This document shows, piece after piece, positions 16,258-23,989 of a stretch of 34,478 nucleotides of DNA; the stretch's first letter is position 1, and every line of letters begins with the position of its first letter. The notes under the pieces are model-generated. The model worked only from the letters and a program-made list of their open reading frames with translations. It ran no database searches and was not told the origin of the DNA. A program made the translations under genes and the position numbers. Source of the stretch: Fidelibacterota bacterium UBA7301 (lineage in GTDB: Bacteria > Fidelibacterota > Marinisomatia > Marinisomatales > TCS55); NCBI GenBank assembly GCA_002471845.1, contig DKQT01000039.1:1-34478 (forward strand), in the 5' to 3' direction.

Positions 16258-18137
16258 AGCGCATCTGGCTATTCCTGTTTATGGGACAATTATTGGCCCA
16301 GACCATTGAGGTGCTTCCTGAAGGTGAAGCGGCCTTTGTCCAGGCCATGGCCATGGAACGGGCCGGGAATTTAGATGGTGCGATTCAAATTTATCAAAAT
16401 ATCCTGGCCGGGAATCCAAACCATCAGCGGGTCTATTTACAATTAAGAAATATTTATTCCAGAACCGGTAATGCAGCGGCGGGGATTTCCATGGTTGAAG
16501 CATGGGTGAACCATCATCCTGATGACCTCCAGTCTTTACTTATCCTGGGAGAATTTTATTACCGGAACCAAGACCATGAAAAGGCGCTGGAAATATGGGA
16601 TCATTTTCGGAAAACCAAATTAACCAATCAGACTACATTTCGTCTGTTGTTTCATACCTATGTGAGGTTTGGGCAGGTAGACGCTATGGAGGCCCTCACG
16701 CGGGAAGCGCGGGAACGATTTAATGAACACCACTTTTTTGCCATTGATTTGGCCAATTACTATCAATCCCGCCAAACCTATGATCGTTCTTTAAGAGAAT
16801 ATTTAACTTTGATCCGCTACCAAAAAGAATATTTAAGATATACCACGGACCGTTTATTACTCATGAGTGATGACACTACCGCCCATGCCCTGATTGATTC
16901 TACATTGCGTAATACATCTGAAGAAATTCCAGATGTACGATACATATTAGCCGGGTTTTATTATAAGACAGGGAGATTTGAAAATGCGCTCAATGAACAT
17001 CGTCAAATTGGAGTGAGCAATCCCGGAGATTCAAAACGCTGGCTGGAATTTGCTGAAAATTTGCGTAAAGAAAAACAGTATGAACTGTCTATCCAGGCCT
17101 ATCATCATCTTCTGCAAAACATGACCAAGAACGATCCAAATATTATCGGGAAAGCTTTATTGGGGTTAGGACAAACATTTGAGGAGCAAATTGTTCAAAA
17201 CAAAACGGAAATGAAATTTGTAAAATGGTTCCCCGAAAATGAATTTTTTCAAAATCATATTATAAAAGCACCTCAAATCGCTGATGATCTTTTGGCAAAT
17301 ACAATTGAACATTACCAATCTATCTTGGCTATGCTGCCCCCATCGAATACAACGGCGACGGTTCATTACCGCTTGGGCGAAATTCAATCGCGAATGATAC
17401 GAGATTTAAATGGAGCAAAAATATCTTACGAAACTGCACTCCAATCGCTGCCCCAGTCTGATCTACGGAAAAAAATCAGGATTCGATTGGGCAATCTGTT
17501 ATTATCAGCAGGCCAGTATACGGTAGCCGTTAATTATTTTGGCAAAGGTAGATTCCAAAACCTGCGCGGGGATGGAATTGATGAATTTACCATCGGATAT
17601 TTGAACAGTCAGCTATTCAACCGTGAAATTAATGCCCCTTTGGCTTTCCTTGATTCCGTTATTTTGGCGCTGGATCCCAATCATCGCTATTTCAACGATT
17701 TGATGGAAATGCATGATTTGTTGGTAAATTACTATTTCGACGGCACACGGGATGATCGAACGGCCTTTGAATCTTTTTTCCAAGCGGAAGCACTCATAAG
17801 ACAATATAAAATATCTGAGGCACTTGAGACTTTAACTTCCATTCAGGAAAGCCATCCCGATGCATTGATTACACCTCTCTCTACCTTAAGGATGGCAATT
17901 TTGTTATTGGAATTCGATCAACCGGAAGCGGCACTGGCGAAGGCTTTATCCATTGAAAATTCACCTTTGAAGGATCAGGGATTAGCCTTGGCGGGAGAAA
18001 TTGAAGAACGAATCCTAGGCAACCCGGACAAGGCCCTGATACATTACCACCGCATTTTATCCGAATGTCAATCTTCCCTATTGATTGAACCGGTACGGCT
18101 TCATATCCGAAAATTATCTCAACCCCAGGAGAGTTAA
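16254..18137 (+). CDS. secreted TPR-repeat protein of the DUF4159/DUF4175 cassette
   Basis: The start is TTG 16254 (TTGA overlapping the DUF4175 TGA), giving 627 residues with a signal peptide MKRIWLFLFMGQLLAQ. Most of the length is TPR: AGNLDGAIQIYQNILAGNP, DHEKALEIWDHF, TGRFENALNEHRQIGVSNP, EKQYELSIQAYHHLL, GAKISYETALQSLP and a final GNPDKALIHYHRILSE. There is no enzymatic motif. By position it is likely to be the periplasmic adaptor between the coiled-coil membrane protein and the secreted GATase-like protein. Its stop abuts the next TTG with zero gap, but that gene has its own AGGAG inside the end of this one (18127-18131). TPR content is confident; role is inference from context. Confidence 0.85.
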   Translation: MKRIWLFLFMGQLLAQTIEVLPEGEAAFVQAMAMERAGNLDGAIQIYQNILAGNPNHQRVYLQLRNIYSRTGNAAAGISMVEAWVNHHPDDLQSLLILGEFYYRNQDHEKALEIWDHFRKTKLTNQTTFRLLFHTYVRFGQVDAMEALTREARERFNEHHFFAIDLANYYQSRQTYDRSLREYLTLIRYQKEYLRYTTDRLLLMSDDTTAHALIDSTLRNTSEEIPDVRYILAGFYYKTGRFENALNEHRQIGVSNPGDSKRWLEFAENLRKEKQYELSIQAYHHLLQNMTKNDPNIIGKALLGLGQTFEEQIVQNKTEMKFVKWFPENEFFQNHIIKAPQIADDLLANTIEHYQSILAMLPPSNTTATVHYRLGEIQSRMIRDLNGAKISYETALQSLPQSDLRKKIRIRLGNLLLSAGQYTVAVNYFGKGRFQNLRGDGIDEFTIGYLNSQLFNREINAPLAFLDSVILALDPNHRYFNDLMEMHDLLVNYYFDGTRDDRTAFESFFQAEALIRQYKISEALETLTSIQESHPDALITPLSTLRMAILLLEFDQPEAALAKALSIENSPLKDQGLALAGEIEERILGNPDKALIHYHRILSECQSSLLIEPVRLHIRKLSQPQES

Positions 18138-19391
18138 TTGAAACGGTTTATTCTATCCGTCCTTGTATCCATCCAGGTCATTTATGGTCAAAAAATCCTG
18201 ATACCCATGGACCAAGCCCAGAAGGACCATTTGAAAGCTTACGGAACAGCCTTTTGGATATTGAATGAGGATATCAACGTGGAATGGATCTTGAATTACC
18301 GCGGTGGTTCATTCATGACGGACAGCTACCCTGATATTGAGCAGGAATGCCGGGTGCGGGGCGTTTCTTACGAAGTCATTGGGGCAGAGCAGACATTGGC
18401 CATCTATAACGAGGTGGAGATCAACAATATGGATGTGGTTCTCCTGGAAAAGGCGCCCAAGATTGCCATCTATACGCCGCCCAATAAACAACCCTGGGAT
18501 GATGCGGTGACCCTGGCGTTAACTTATGCTGAAGTACCATATACCACACTTTGGGACGAGGAAGTGTTTAATGGTGCCCTGGGGCAATACGACTGGCTCC
18601 ATTTACACCATGAGGATTTCACGGGACAGTATGGAAAATTCTACCGGAATTACCACACTGCGGCCTGGTATATCAGCCAGCAGGAGCAATTTGAAGGCTT
18701 GGCGAAAAGGCTTGGATTTTCCTCCGTCCACGCTCAGAAAAAAGCCTTGGCCCAGATGATAAAAAATTATGTGACCAACGGCGGATTCCTTTTTGCCATG
18801 TGCTCCGCTACGGATTCATTCGACATCGCCCTGGCGGCCCAAAAAGTGGATGTGGCCCATTCTGTTTTTGACGGTACACCTATTGAAAATAATGTCCCTG
18901 AAAAAATGGATTATAATAACGCTTTGGCCTTTTCCAATTTCCAAATCATCCCCGACCCCATGGTATATGAATATTCGGATATTGATTATCCCCCCAGTGA
19001 TAACCCCGTGGTTAGGGGCGCTGAAGCGGACTATTTCACGCTATTTGAATTTTCCGCCAAGTATGACCCCGTCCCTACCATGCTTACGCAAAACCATGTA
19101 CCCGTGGTGAAAGGATTCATGGGCCAAACAACAGGGTTCAACCGGGAAAAAATCAAAAAACATGTATTGGTCATGGGAGAAGATCCCACCACACCCCAAG
19201 TGAAATATTTACACGGAAATCACGGACAGGGGACATTCACCTTTTTGGGCGGGCACGATCCCGAGGATTACCAGCATTTTGTAGGGGATCCCCAAACGGA
19301 CTTGTCCCTCCATCGGAACTCGCCCGGCTACCGGCTGATCTTGAACAATATCCTTTTTCCCGCCGCCCGGAAAAAAGAGCGAAAGACCTGA
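18138..19391 (+). CDS. secreted GATase1/ThuA-like protein (database label 'asparagine synthetase B')
   Basis: The 417-residue protein starts at TTG 18138 with AGGAG at 18127-18131 and a signal peptide (MKRFILSVLVSIQVIYGQ). I recognise the family from FCB-type genomes, where it is often labelled asparagine synthetase B. The label looks wrong: there is no N-terminal Cys2 glutaminase domain and no ATP-pyrophosphatase motif, and the protein is secreted. Conserved-looking blocks are AYGTAFWILNEDINVEWILNY, KIAIYTPPNKQPWDDAV, YDWLHLHHEDFTGQYGKFY, VTNGGFLFAMCSATDSFD with Cys222 on a GATase-like elbow, and a C-terminal HGNHGQGTFTFLGGHDPEDY. The His- and Asp-rich motifs suggest a real active site. It belongs to the cassette with DUF4159, itself GATase-like. 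Confidence 0.8.
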   Translation: MKRFILSVLVSIQVIYGQKILIPMDQAQKDHLKAYGTAFWILNEDINVEWILNYRGGSFMTDSYPDIEQECRVRGVSYEVIGAEQTLAIYNEVEINNMDVVLLEKAPKIAIYTPPNKQPWDDAVTLALTYAEVPYTTLWDEEVFNGALGQYDWLHLHHEDFTGQYGKFYRNYHTAAWYISQQEQFEGLAKRLGFSSVHAQKKALAQMIKNYVTNGGFLFAMCSATDSFDIALAAQKVDVAHSVFDGTPIENNVPEKMDYNNALAFSNFQIIPDPMVYEYSDIDYPPSDNPVVRGAEADYFTLFEFSAKYDPVPTMLTQNHVPVVKGFMGQTTGFNREKIKKHVLVMGEDPTTPQVKYLHGNHGQGTFTFLGGHDPEDYQHFVGDPQTDLSLHRNSPGYRLILNNILFPAARKKERKT

Positions 19392-19392
19392 G

Positions 19393-19827
19393 GTGGATAT
19401 CCATATCGTTTCAGGAGATTTGGAGGAGGCTTTTAGCGTTTCCCAAAATATCCCAGAATTCGATACGCCTTATGATATTTCAGAATATGAAAAACGATTG
19501 GATGATTCACCGTTGATCCTCACAGCAGAATTAGGTGACAAACCCATAGGATTCAAAATTGGATATGACCGATTCAAGGATGGGTCATTTTACAGTTGGA
19601 TGGGGGGCATCCTCCCGGAACACAGGAAAAATGGTGTGGCATCCGCTCTTGCGGATTACCAAGAGGAATGGGCAAGGTTAAAGGAATATAAATCCATTAA
19701 ATTAAAAACCCGAAATAAGCATGAGACCATGATCTCCTTCGCCATTGATCGGGAGTTTAATATCATTGATTCAGAACCCAACGAAGATATCCAAGAAATC
19801 AGGATTTGGATGGAGAAAGTTTTGTAG
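19393..19827 (+). CDS. GNAT-family N-acetyltransferase
   Basis: The 144-residue protein starts at GTG 19393, one base after the previous stop. The GNAT core is visible: LGDKPIGFKIGYDRF (beta strands), GGILPEHRKNGVASALADYQEEW with the acetyl-CoA pyrophosphate loop R-K-N-G-V-A, then KLKTRNKHETMISFAIDREFNII with the motif-B Asn. The protein transfers an acetyl group from acetyl-CoA to an amine; the substrate is unknown. It lacks a signal peptide, unlike three of the four preceding gene products, so it is the cytoplasmic tail of the cassette, perhaps co-transcribed by position only. Its TAG stop is the first three bases of a 26-base perfect palindrome. Confidence 0.85.
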   Translation: MDIHIVSGDLEEAFSVSQNIPEFDTPYDISEYEKRLDDSPLILTAELGDKPIGFKIGYDRFKDGSFYSWMGGILPEHRKNGVASALADYQEEWARLKEYKSIKLKTRNKHETMISFAIDREFNIIDSEPNEDIQEIRIWMEKVL

Positions 19828-19850
19828 GGGTGAGGCATGCCTCACCCCTA
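19825..19850. repeat. 26-nt perfect palindrome overlapping a stop codon
   Basis: The half-site TAGGGGTGAGGCA (19825-19837) is followed at once by its exact reverse complement (19838-19850). The first three bases are the GNAT stop codon. No T run follows on either side, so it is not a standard intrinsic terminator, though the RNA hairpin could stop or protect transcripts. From memory, GGGGYGAGGCATGCCTCRCCCC-like palindromes recur in many environmental bacterial genomes as short dispersed repeats; no second copy was noticed in this window. Confidence 0.8.
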
Positions 19851-19862
19851 TGACAGAAAATT

Positions 19863-20282
19863 ATGTGGATTCAGAAAGAAATATCATTAAACCCTAAACC
19901 GAGGGGATTTCACCTCATTACAGATGAAGTTTTGAATGGGTTGCCGCAAATTCAGAATATTGAGATCGGCACCATGCAGGTGTTTATCAAACACACCTCC
20001 GCTTCACTGACAATTAATGAAGATGCGGATCCCACAGTACGAGCGGATTTTGAATCGCACTTCAATCAAATGGTCCCTGAAAATTCCCCACACTACCGTC
20101 ACACCATTGAAGGTCCCGATGATATGCCGGCACATTTAAAATCATCTATCTTGGGATCGTCGGTCAATATTCCCATTACCAATGGCAGATTAAACCTGGG
20201 TACTTGGCAGGGGATCTATTTATGCGAGCATCGGAATCATGGGGGCAGCCGGTGGTTGGTGGTAACGATTCAGGGAGAGTAA
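19863..20282 (+). CDS. yjbQ: YjbQ / UPF0047 family protein
   Basis: The 139-residue protein starts at ATG 19863, twelve bases after the palindrome. The YjbQ signature is complete: VFIKHTSASLTINEDADPTV, the PENSPHYRHTIEGPDDMPAHLKS stretch, and GTWQGIYLCEHRNHGG near the C-terminus. The conserved His and Glu line a putative metal/active site. Family members form trimers; a weak thiamin-phosphate-synthase-like activity has been reported for some, but the physiological role is unsettled. It faces mazG across a 155-base convergent gap. Length and motifs are typical. Confidence 0.92.
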   Translation: MWIQKEISLNPKPRGFHLITDEVLNGLPQIQNIEIGTMQVFIKHTSASLTINEDADPTVRADFESHFNQMVPENSPHYRHTIEGPDDMPAHLKSSILGSSVNIPITNGRLNLGTWQGIYLCEHRNHGGSRWLVVTIQGE

Positions 20283-20310
20283 AATATAGTAATAGGAACC
20301 TTTACTTAAT

Positions 20311-20350
20311 AACACACCCCGGCCTTCGGCCCCCCCGCTCCCCGACGGGT
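20311..20350. repeat. GC-rich intergenic island with GGCC-TTC-GGCC hairpin
   Basis: In AT-rich surroundings, 20311-20350 is strongly C-rich and contains GGCCTTCGGCC (20321-20331) and CCCGACGGG (20341-20349). From memory, CCCGGCCTTCGGCC-type strings are common dispersed intergenic repeats. It could help end yjbQ transcription, but no T run follows directly. Confidence 0.4.
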
Positions 20351-20359
20351 CTTTGCATT

Positions 20360-20381
20360 AAAAAAAGTACCATTTAAATGG
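20360..20381 (-). terminator. possible mazG terminator
   Basis: On the minus strand, CCATTTAAATGG (20381-20370) is followed by TAC and seven T (20366-20360), 57 bases past the mazG stop. The stem is short and AT-rich, so termination would be weak. Confidence 0.35.
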
Positions 20382-20437
20382 AATAAGCTTCTTCTGCAAT
20401 GATTTGTGTTACTCATCGTTGCAATTCTGAGAATACA

Positions 20438-21214
20438 TTATTCCTTCTGTTTTGCCTTGTTCCAAATGACATCCATTTCTTCTAAAGTAGCTTCTTCCAG
20501 TTCTTTTCCCTGGGTTTTGATGCCTTTCTCAACCTGGCTAAAACGGCTCGTGAATTTCTGGTTAGTCTTTCTTAGAGCATCTTCCGCAGGGATTTCCAGA
20601 TACCGCGCCAAATTCACTACTGCAAATAAAACATCACCGATTTCTTCAGTAATATGTTCTTTTGCACTTTTGGATTGGGCCTCTTTTAATTCTAAAATTT
20701 CTTCGTGGATCTTATCCCAAACCTGTTCCACTTTATCCCAATCAAAGCCCGCATAACTCGCTTTTTGCTGGAGGCGCTGGGCCCGGACCAAGGCGGGCAG
20801 ATTTTTTGGAACCCCATCCAAACGGGACTTCCGCCTTTTTTCTTTATGCTTGGCCGCTTCCCAATTCTGCTTGGCGTGAAAGGCGGCATCCGCCTGGACA
20901 TCCCCAAATACGTGTGGATGGCGCTTCACCAGTTTTTCATTCACGGTGGACAAAGATTCTTCCAATTTGAATTTGCCTTTATCGGCACCAATGGCAGCCT
21001 GAAACACTACATGAAGCAAAAGATCGCCTAATTCTTCTGTCACTGTTTTCCAGTTTTCCTCGTCCACGCTCTCGATCAATTCGTAGGCCTCTTCAATAAA
21101 ATAGGGCAGTAATGATTCATTGGTCTGCTCCCGATCCCAAGGACATCCATCCGGGGCTCTGAGCCTCTCAACAATTTCTACCAATTCTTCAAACTTTTTC
21201 CCGATATCACCCAT
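20438..21214 (-). CDS. mazG: nucleoside triphosphate pyrophosphohydrolase MazG
   Basis: MazG hydrolyses (d)NTPs to the monophosphate and pyrophosphate. I start it at ATG 21214, giving 258 residues, because GGAG sits 8 bases upstream; the longer TTG start at 21232 would include that ribosome site in the coding region. Both MazG domains are present. The first has LRAPDGCPWDREQT, EEAYELIESVDEENW and EELGDLLLHVVFQA with its Mg-binding acidic residues. The second has LQQKASYAGFDWD, EEILELKEA, EEIGDVLFAVVNLARYL and a KFTSRF tail. Length is normal. The start overlaps the end of ybeY by eight bases, making it the last gene of the run from the HD phosphodiesterase. Confidence 0.95.
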   Translation of the reverse strand: MGDIGKKFEELVEIVERLRAPDGCPWDREQTNESLLPYFIEEAYELIESVDEENWKTVTEELGDLLLHVVFQAAIGADKGKFKLEESLSTVNEKLVKRHPHVFGDVQADAAFHAKQNWEAAKHKEKRRKSRLDGVPKNLPALVRAQRLQQKASYAGFDWDKVEQVWDKIHEEILELKEAQSKSAKEHITEEIGDVLFAVVNLARYLEIPAEDALRKTNQKFTSRFSQVEKGIKTQGKELEEATLEEMDVIWNKAKQKE

Positions 21215-21647
21215 AGAGTTGACTCCAATCAACCTGTTCTAAATAATAATCTTCTTTTTTGGTCATGGCTTTTTTCTCTGCCTCAGATTTATCCTCGTAT
21301 CCAAGCAAATGGAGTCCGCCATGAATAATTAGCCGCCCCAATTCCTTGGCCGGCACTTCATTGAATTTTTCCGCATTCTCTGCCGCACGGGGCAGGCTGA
21401 TATACACTTCACCTTCCACGTTCTTTTCTTCATAATCATTCAGGCGAAAGGCGATCACATCAGTAAATTGTTCCTTATTGAAGAATTCTTTTTTCAGGTT
21501 ACTCAATAATTCATCGGAACCGAAAACCAAGGTGATTTCTGCTGTTTCAATTCCTTCGGACTGCAACACATGAGATATAATTGAAATTGCGGCTGGTTCA
21601 TTTGTCCCTTTGAATGTAGGATCTGTTTCAACCCGGATAGAGATCAC
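21207..21647 (-). CDS. ybeY: endoribonuclease / rRNA maturation factor YbeY
   Basis: YbeY is a metal-dependent RNase-like factor for 16S rRNA 3'-end maturation and ribosome quality control. The 146-residue product has the family motifs LVFGSDELLSNLKKEF, TDVIAFRLND and the metal site IIHGGLHLLGYEDK. The usual HxxxHxxxxxH is here H109-H113-D119, so the third ligand is Asp; I recall GYxDK variants in Bacteroidota-like YbeY. The start is GTG 21647, whose GTGA overlaps the TGA of the HD-domain gene. It is in the operon with pgpH-like and mazG, an arrangement common near ybeY in other bacteria. Confidence 0.93.
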   Translation of the reverse strand: MISIRVETDPTFKGTNEPAAISIISHVLQSEGIETAEITLVFGSDELLSNLKKEFFNKEQFTDVIAFRLNDYEEKNVEGEVYISLPRAAENAEKFNEVPAKELGRLIIHGGLHLLGYEDKSEAEKKAMTKKEDYYLEQVDWSQLYG

Positions 21648-23989
21648 GCCTGGGCTGCCTCTTGGGGCGCTTCTTCTATTTTGTTTTCAGGATATTCAAT
21701 CCGAATATGGTATATGCCCCTGAGGACGAGAAGCAAACCGGTATTGCCATCCACCTTGCCCTTGATGCGGGTTAATTCATCCATGGTCAAAGGGCATTCC
21801 GATAACTGGCCGGCAGATACACGCATGTTAATGATCTTGTCGATCATTTCCTCGATCTTGAAAATATCAGGTTCCTTGATGGAACGGACCGCCGCCTCCA
21901 CCGCTTCGCAGATCATGAGGATACCCGTTTCTTTGGTGTTAGGTTTCGGTCCGGGATACTGGAATTGTTTTTCATTTACTTTTCCATTGTCCGCTTCTTC
22001 CAGTACTTTCCGATAAAAATATTCCACCCGTGTTGTTCCATGGTGCATGGGGATGAAATCACTCACAATGCTGGGTAGGCCATATTCCTTGGCCAGGTTC
22101 AGTCCTTCCGTTACATGGTTCTTAATGATCTTGGCGCTCATCACCGGCGTAAGGGTATCGTGTTTATTTTCACCGGCATACTGGTTCTCAATAAAATATT
22201 CAGGACGAACCATTTTCCCCAAATCATGATAGTAAGCCCCCACACGGCAAAGGAGGGAATTGGCGCCGATGGCATCGGCGCTGGCTTCAGCCAAATTCCC
22301 CACAACAATGCTGTGGTTAAATGTACCGTTGGCTTCATGCTGGAGGCGCTTTAGCAGGGGATGCTGAAAATCCAAAAGTTCGATCAAGGTCAAATTCGTT
22401 GTAATCCCAAAGGATATTTCCAAAAGGCCGATGAGGCCGTAAGTAACAATGGGAGAAAGAATCGCCACCACGGATAAATTCAGCATATCATAGCCCATAA
22501 TGGGCCAGGGATGGCCTTTGAAAAGGCCCTGGCTCACAATGACGAGGGCACTGCTGGCCACAAGGGCAAAAATAGCGGTGAAGAGCTGGCTCCGTGTTCG
22601 GAGCTGGCGGACGGCATAAATGCCCACGGAAGAGGTGAACATGGAAGTGACCATGAATTCCACGTTGTTCCCAATCAATATGCCCACCAGTAAAATGATG
22701 GAAGTGATGCCCATGAATCCGATGCGGGCATCAAACATGATGGTGAGGACCATAGCCGCCACGGTAATGGGAATGAGGTATTCGGATAGATCCAGTTTTT
22801 GGGTGAACAGATAGGCCAAGCCCACTTCGATGGCAAATACCAGTCCGATAAGGAGGACCATCTTCCAATCTTCAAAAATGGGTGTTCTGTAAGTAAGTAA
22901 AAAGGTAAAGAAAAAGGAAATTATTATGCCAATCACCAGGATCCGGCCTAAATAGGCAAAAATGACATCAAGGCCTTTTTCTTCCATCGCCTTAGTATCA
23001 ATTGCTACGGACAGGGAATGGAGTTTTTGAAGATCGTCCTCGGTGACGCGGGTGTTGGCGTCCACAATTCTTTCATTCTTCAGGATAATGCCTTTGTTTC
23101 GGGGAACGCGATCCTGGCGCGCCTGCTGCCTGCGTTCAGTGGTTTCGCGGTCGAAGACCAGATTGGGCTTCATAAACTCCACCACCAGGGAATAGCCCAG
23201 GTCCCGCCGAATGTCCACCTCATCGGGATAGCGGTTGGTCACTTCTACGCGGGCTTTTGTCCATGCATTTTGGAGATCATTGTAGGTGCCTGGATCGGTT
23301 AATTCGGGGGCTTCATCATTCCCTATATTCACAGCCACTTTACGACTGACAATCCCAGCCAGTTCAATATCATAAATCCCCTCAGCCCATCTATTTCGTG
23401 AGATCTGGATCATATCATTCTGCAGTTTATCAAGGTCTATAATTGAAGGGTTATTGGGATCAGACACAAAAATATTTTCCCATTTTTCATCCCCAAAGGC
23501 AAAAGAAAATTCGGTCTTGATCCTTTCTATCTGGACGGCCAATGCAGTGCTGTCAGACTGCACCGCAACGCGAGCCACATCATATTGGTCTGAAAAACGG
23601 TTTCGGTATAATGAGTCTTTCGAATCGGATAACTGCTTACTGGCTTTTTGGATAGACCTCACCAGATTAAAAAATTCACCCATAGCGACCACTTGTCCGT
23701 CAACCACATCCTGGGAACGTAAAAACAAGGATGGTTCTGATTTGATCGCTTCATCCAGATCGGACTGAAGTTCATCCGCCGTTTTAAGGATTGGGAAATT
23801 AAAGGGTGCCACCACTTCTTCCTGGGCCACGTCGTTAAGCTGATAGGAATAAAGGAGTGCTTTTCCCCTGGGGAAAAAGAAGGAAAGGGCAACGATCACG
23901 GCCAACAAAATTGAAATTTGCCGCCAATAGTGACTCATAATACCTGAAAATTGCTGGTATAGGGTTGGTTTGTTTGGAATTCGGACCAT
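21644..23989 (-). CDS. 7TM-HD phosphodiesterase (PgpH-like, c-di-AMP)
   Basis: The 781-residue protein has an N-terminal helix (about 25-42), a large extracytoplasmic 7TMR-HDED-type domain (about 45-340), about seven membrane helices (345-530) and a cytoplasmic HD domain (about 545-760). HD residues visible are GTFNHS (His559), GAYYHDLGK (His588-Asp589), HVTEG, and MHHGTT (His649-650), matching PgpH, which hydrolyses cyclic di-AMP. It therefore implies c-di-AMP signalling in this organism, tied to turgor and K+ control in known cases. The start is ATG 23989, forming TAATG with the acyl-CoA dehydrogenase stop. No c-di-AMP synthase is in the window. The N-terminal sensing ligand is unknown. Confidence 0.9.
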   Translation of the reverse strand: MVRIPNKPTLYQQFSGIMSHYWRQISILLAVIVALSFFFPRGKALLYSYQLNDVAQEEVVAPFNFPILKTADELQSDLDEAIKSEPSLFLRSQDVVDGQVVAMGEFFNLVRSIQKASKQLSDSKDSLYRNRFSDQYDVARVAVQSDSTALAVQIERIKTEFSFAFGDEKWENIFVSDPNNPSIIDLDKLQNDMIQISRNRWAEGIYDIELAGIVSRKVAVNIGNDEAPELTDPGTYNDLQNAWTKARVEVTNRYPDEVDIRRDLGYSLVVEFMKPNLVFDRETTERRQQARQDRVPRNKGIILKNERIVDANTRVTEDDLQKLHSLSVAIDTKAMEEKGLDVIFAYLGRILVIGIIISFFFTFLLTYRTPIFEDWKMVLLIGLVFAIEVGLAYLFTQKLDLSEYLIPITVAAMVLTIMFDARIGFMGITSIILLVGILIGNNVEFMVTSMFTSSVGIYAVRQLRTRSQLFTAIFALVASSALVIVSQGLFKGHPWPIMGYDMLNLSVVAILSPIVTYGLIGLLEISFGITTNLTLIELLDFQHPLLKRLQHEANGTFNHSIVVGNLAEASADAIGANSLLCRVGAYYHDLGKMVRPEYFIENQYAGENKHDTLTPVMSAKIIKNHVTEGLNLAKEYGLPSIVSDFIPMHHGTTRVEYFYRKVLEEADNGKVNEKQFQYPGPKPNTKETGILMICEAVEAAVRSIKEPDIFKIEEMIDKIINMRVSAGQLSECPLTMDELTRIKGKVDGNTGLLLVLRGIYHIRIEYPENKIEEAPQEAAQA

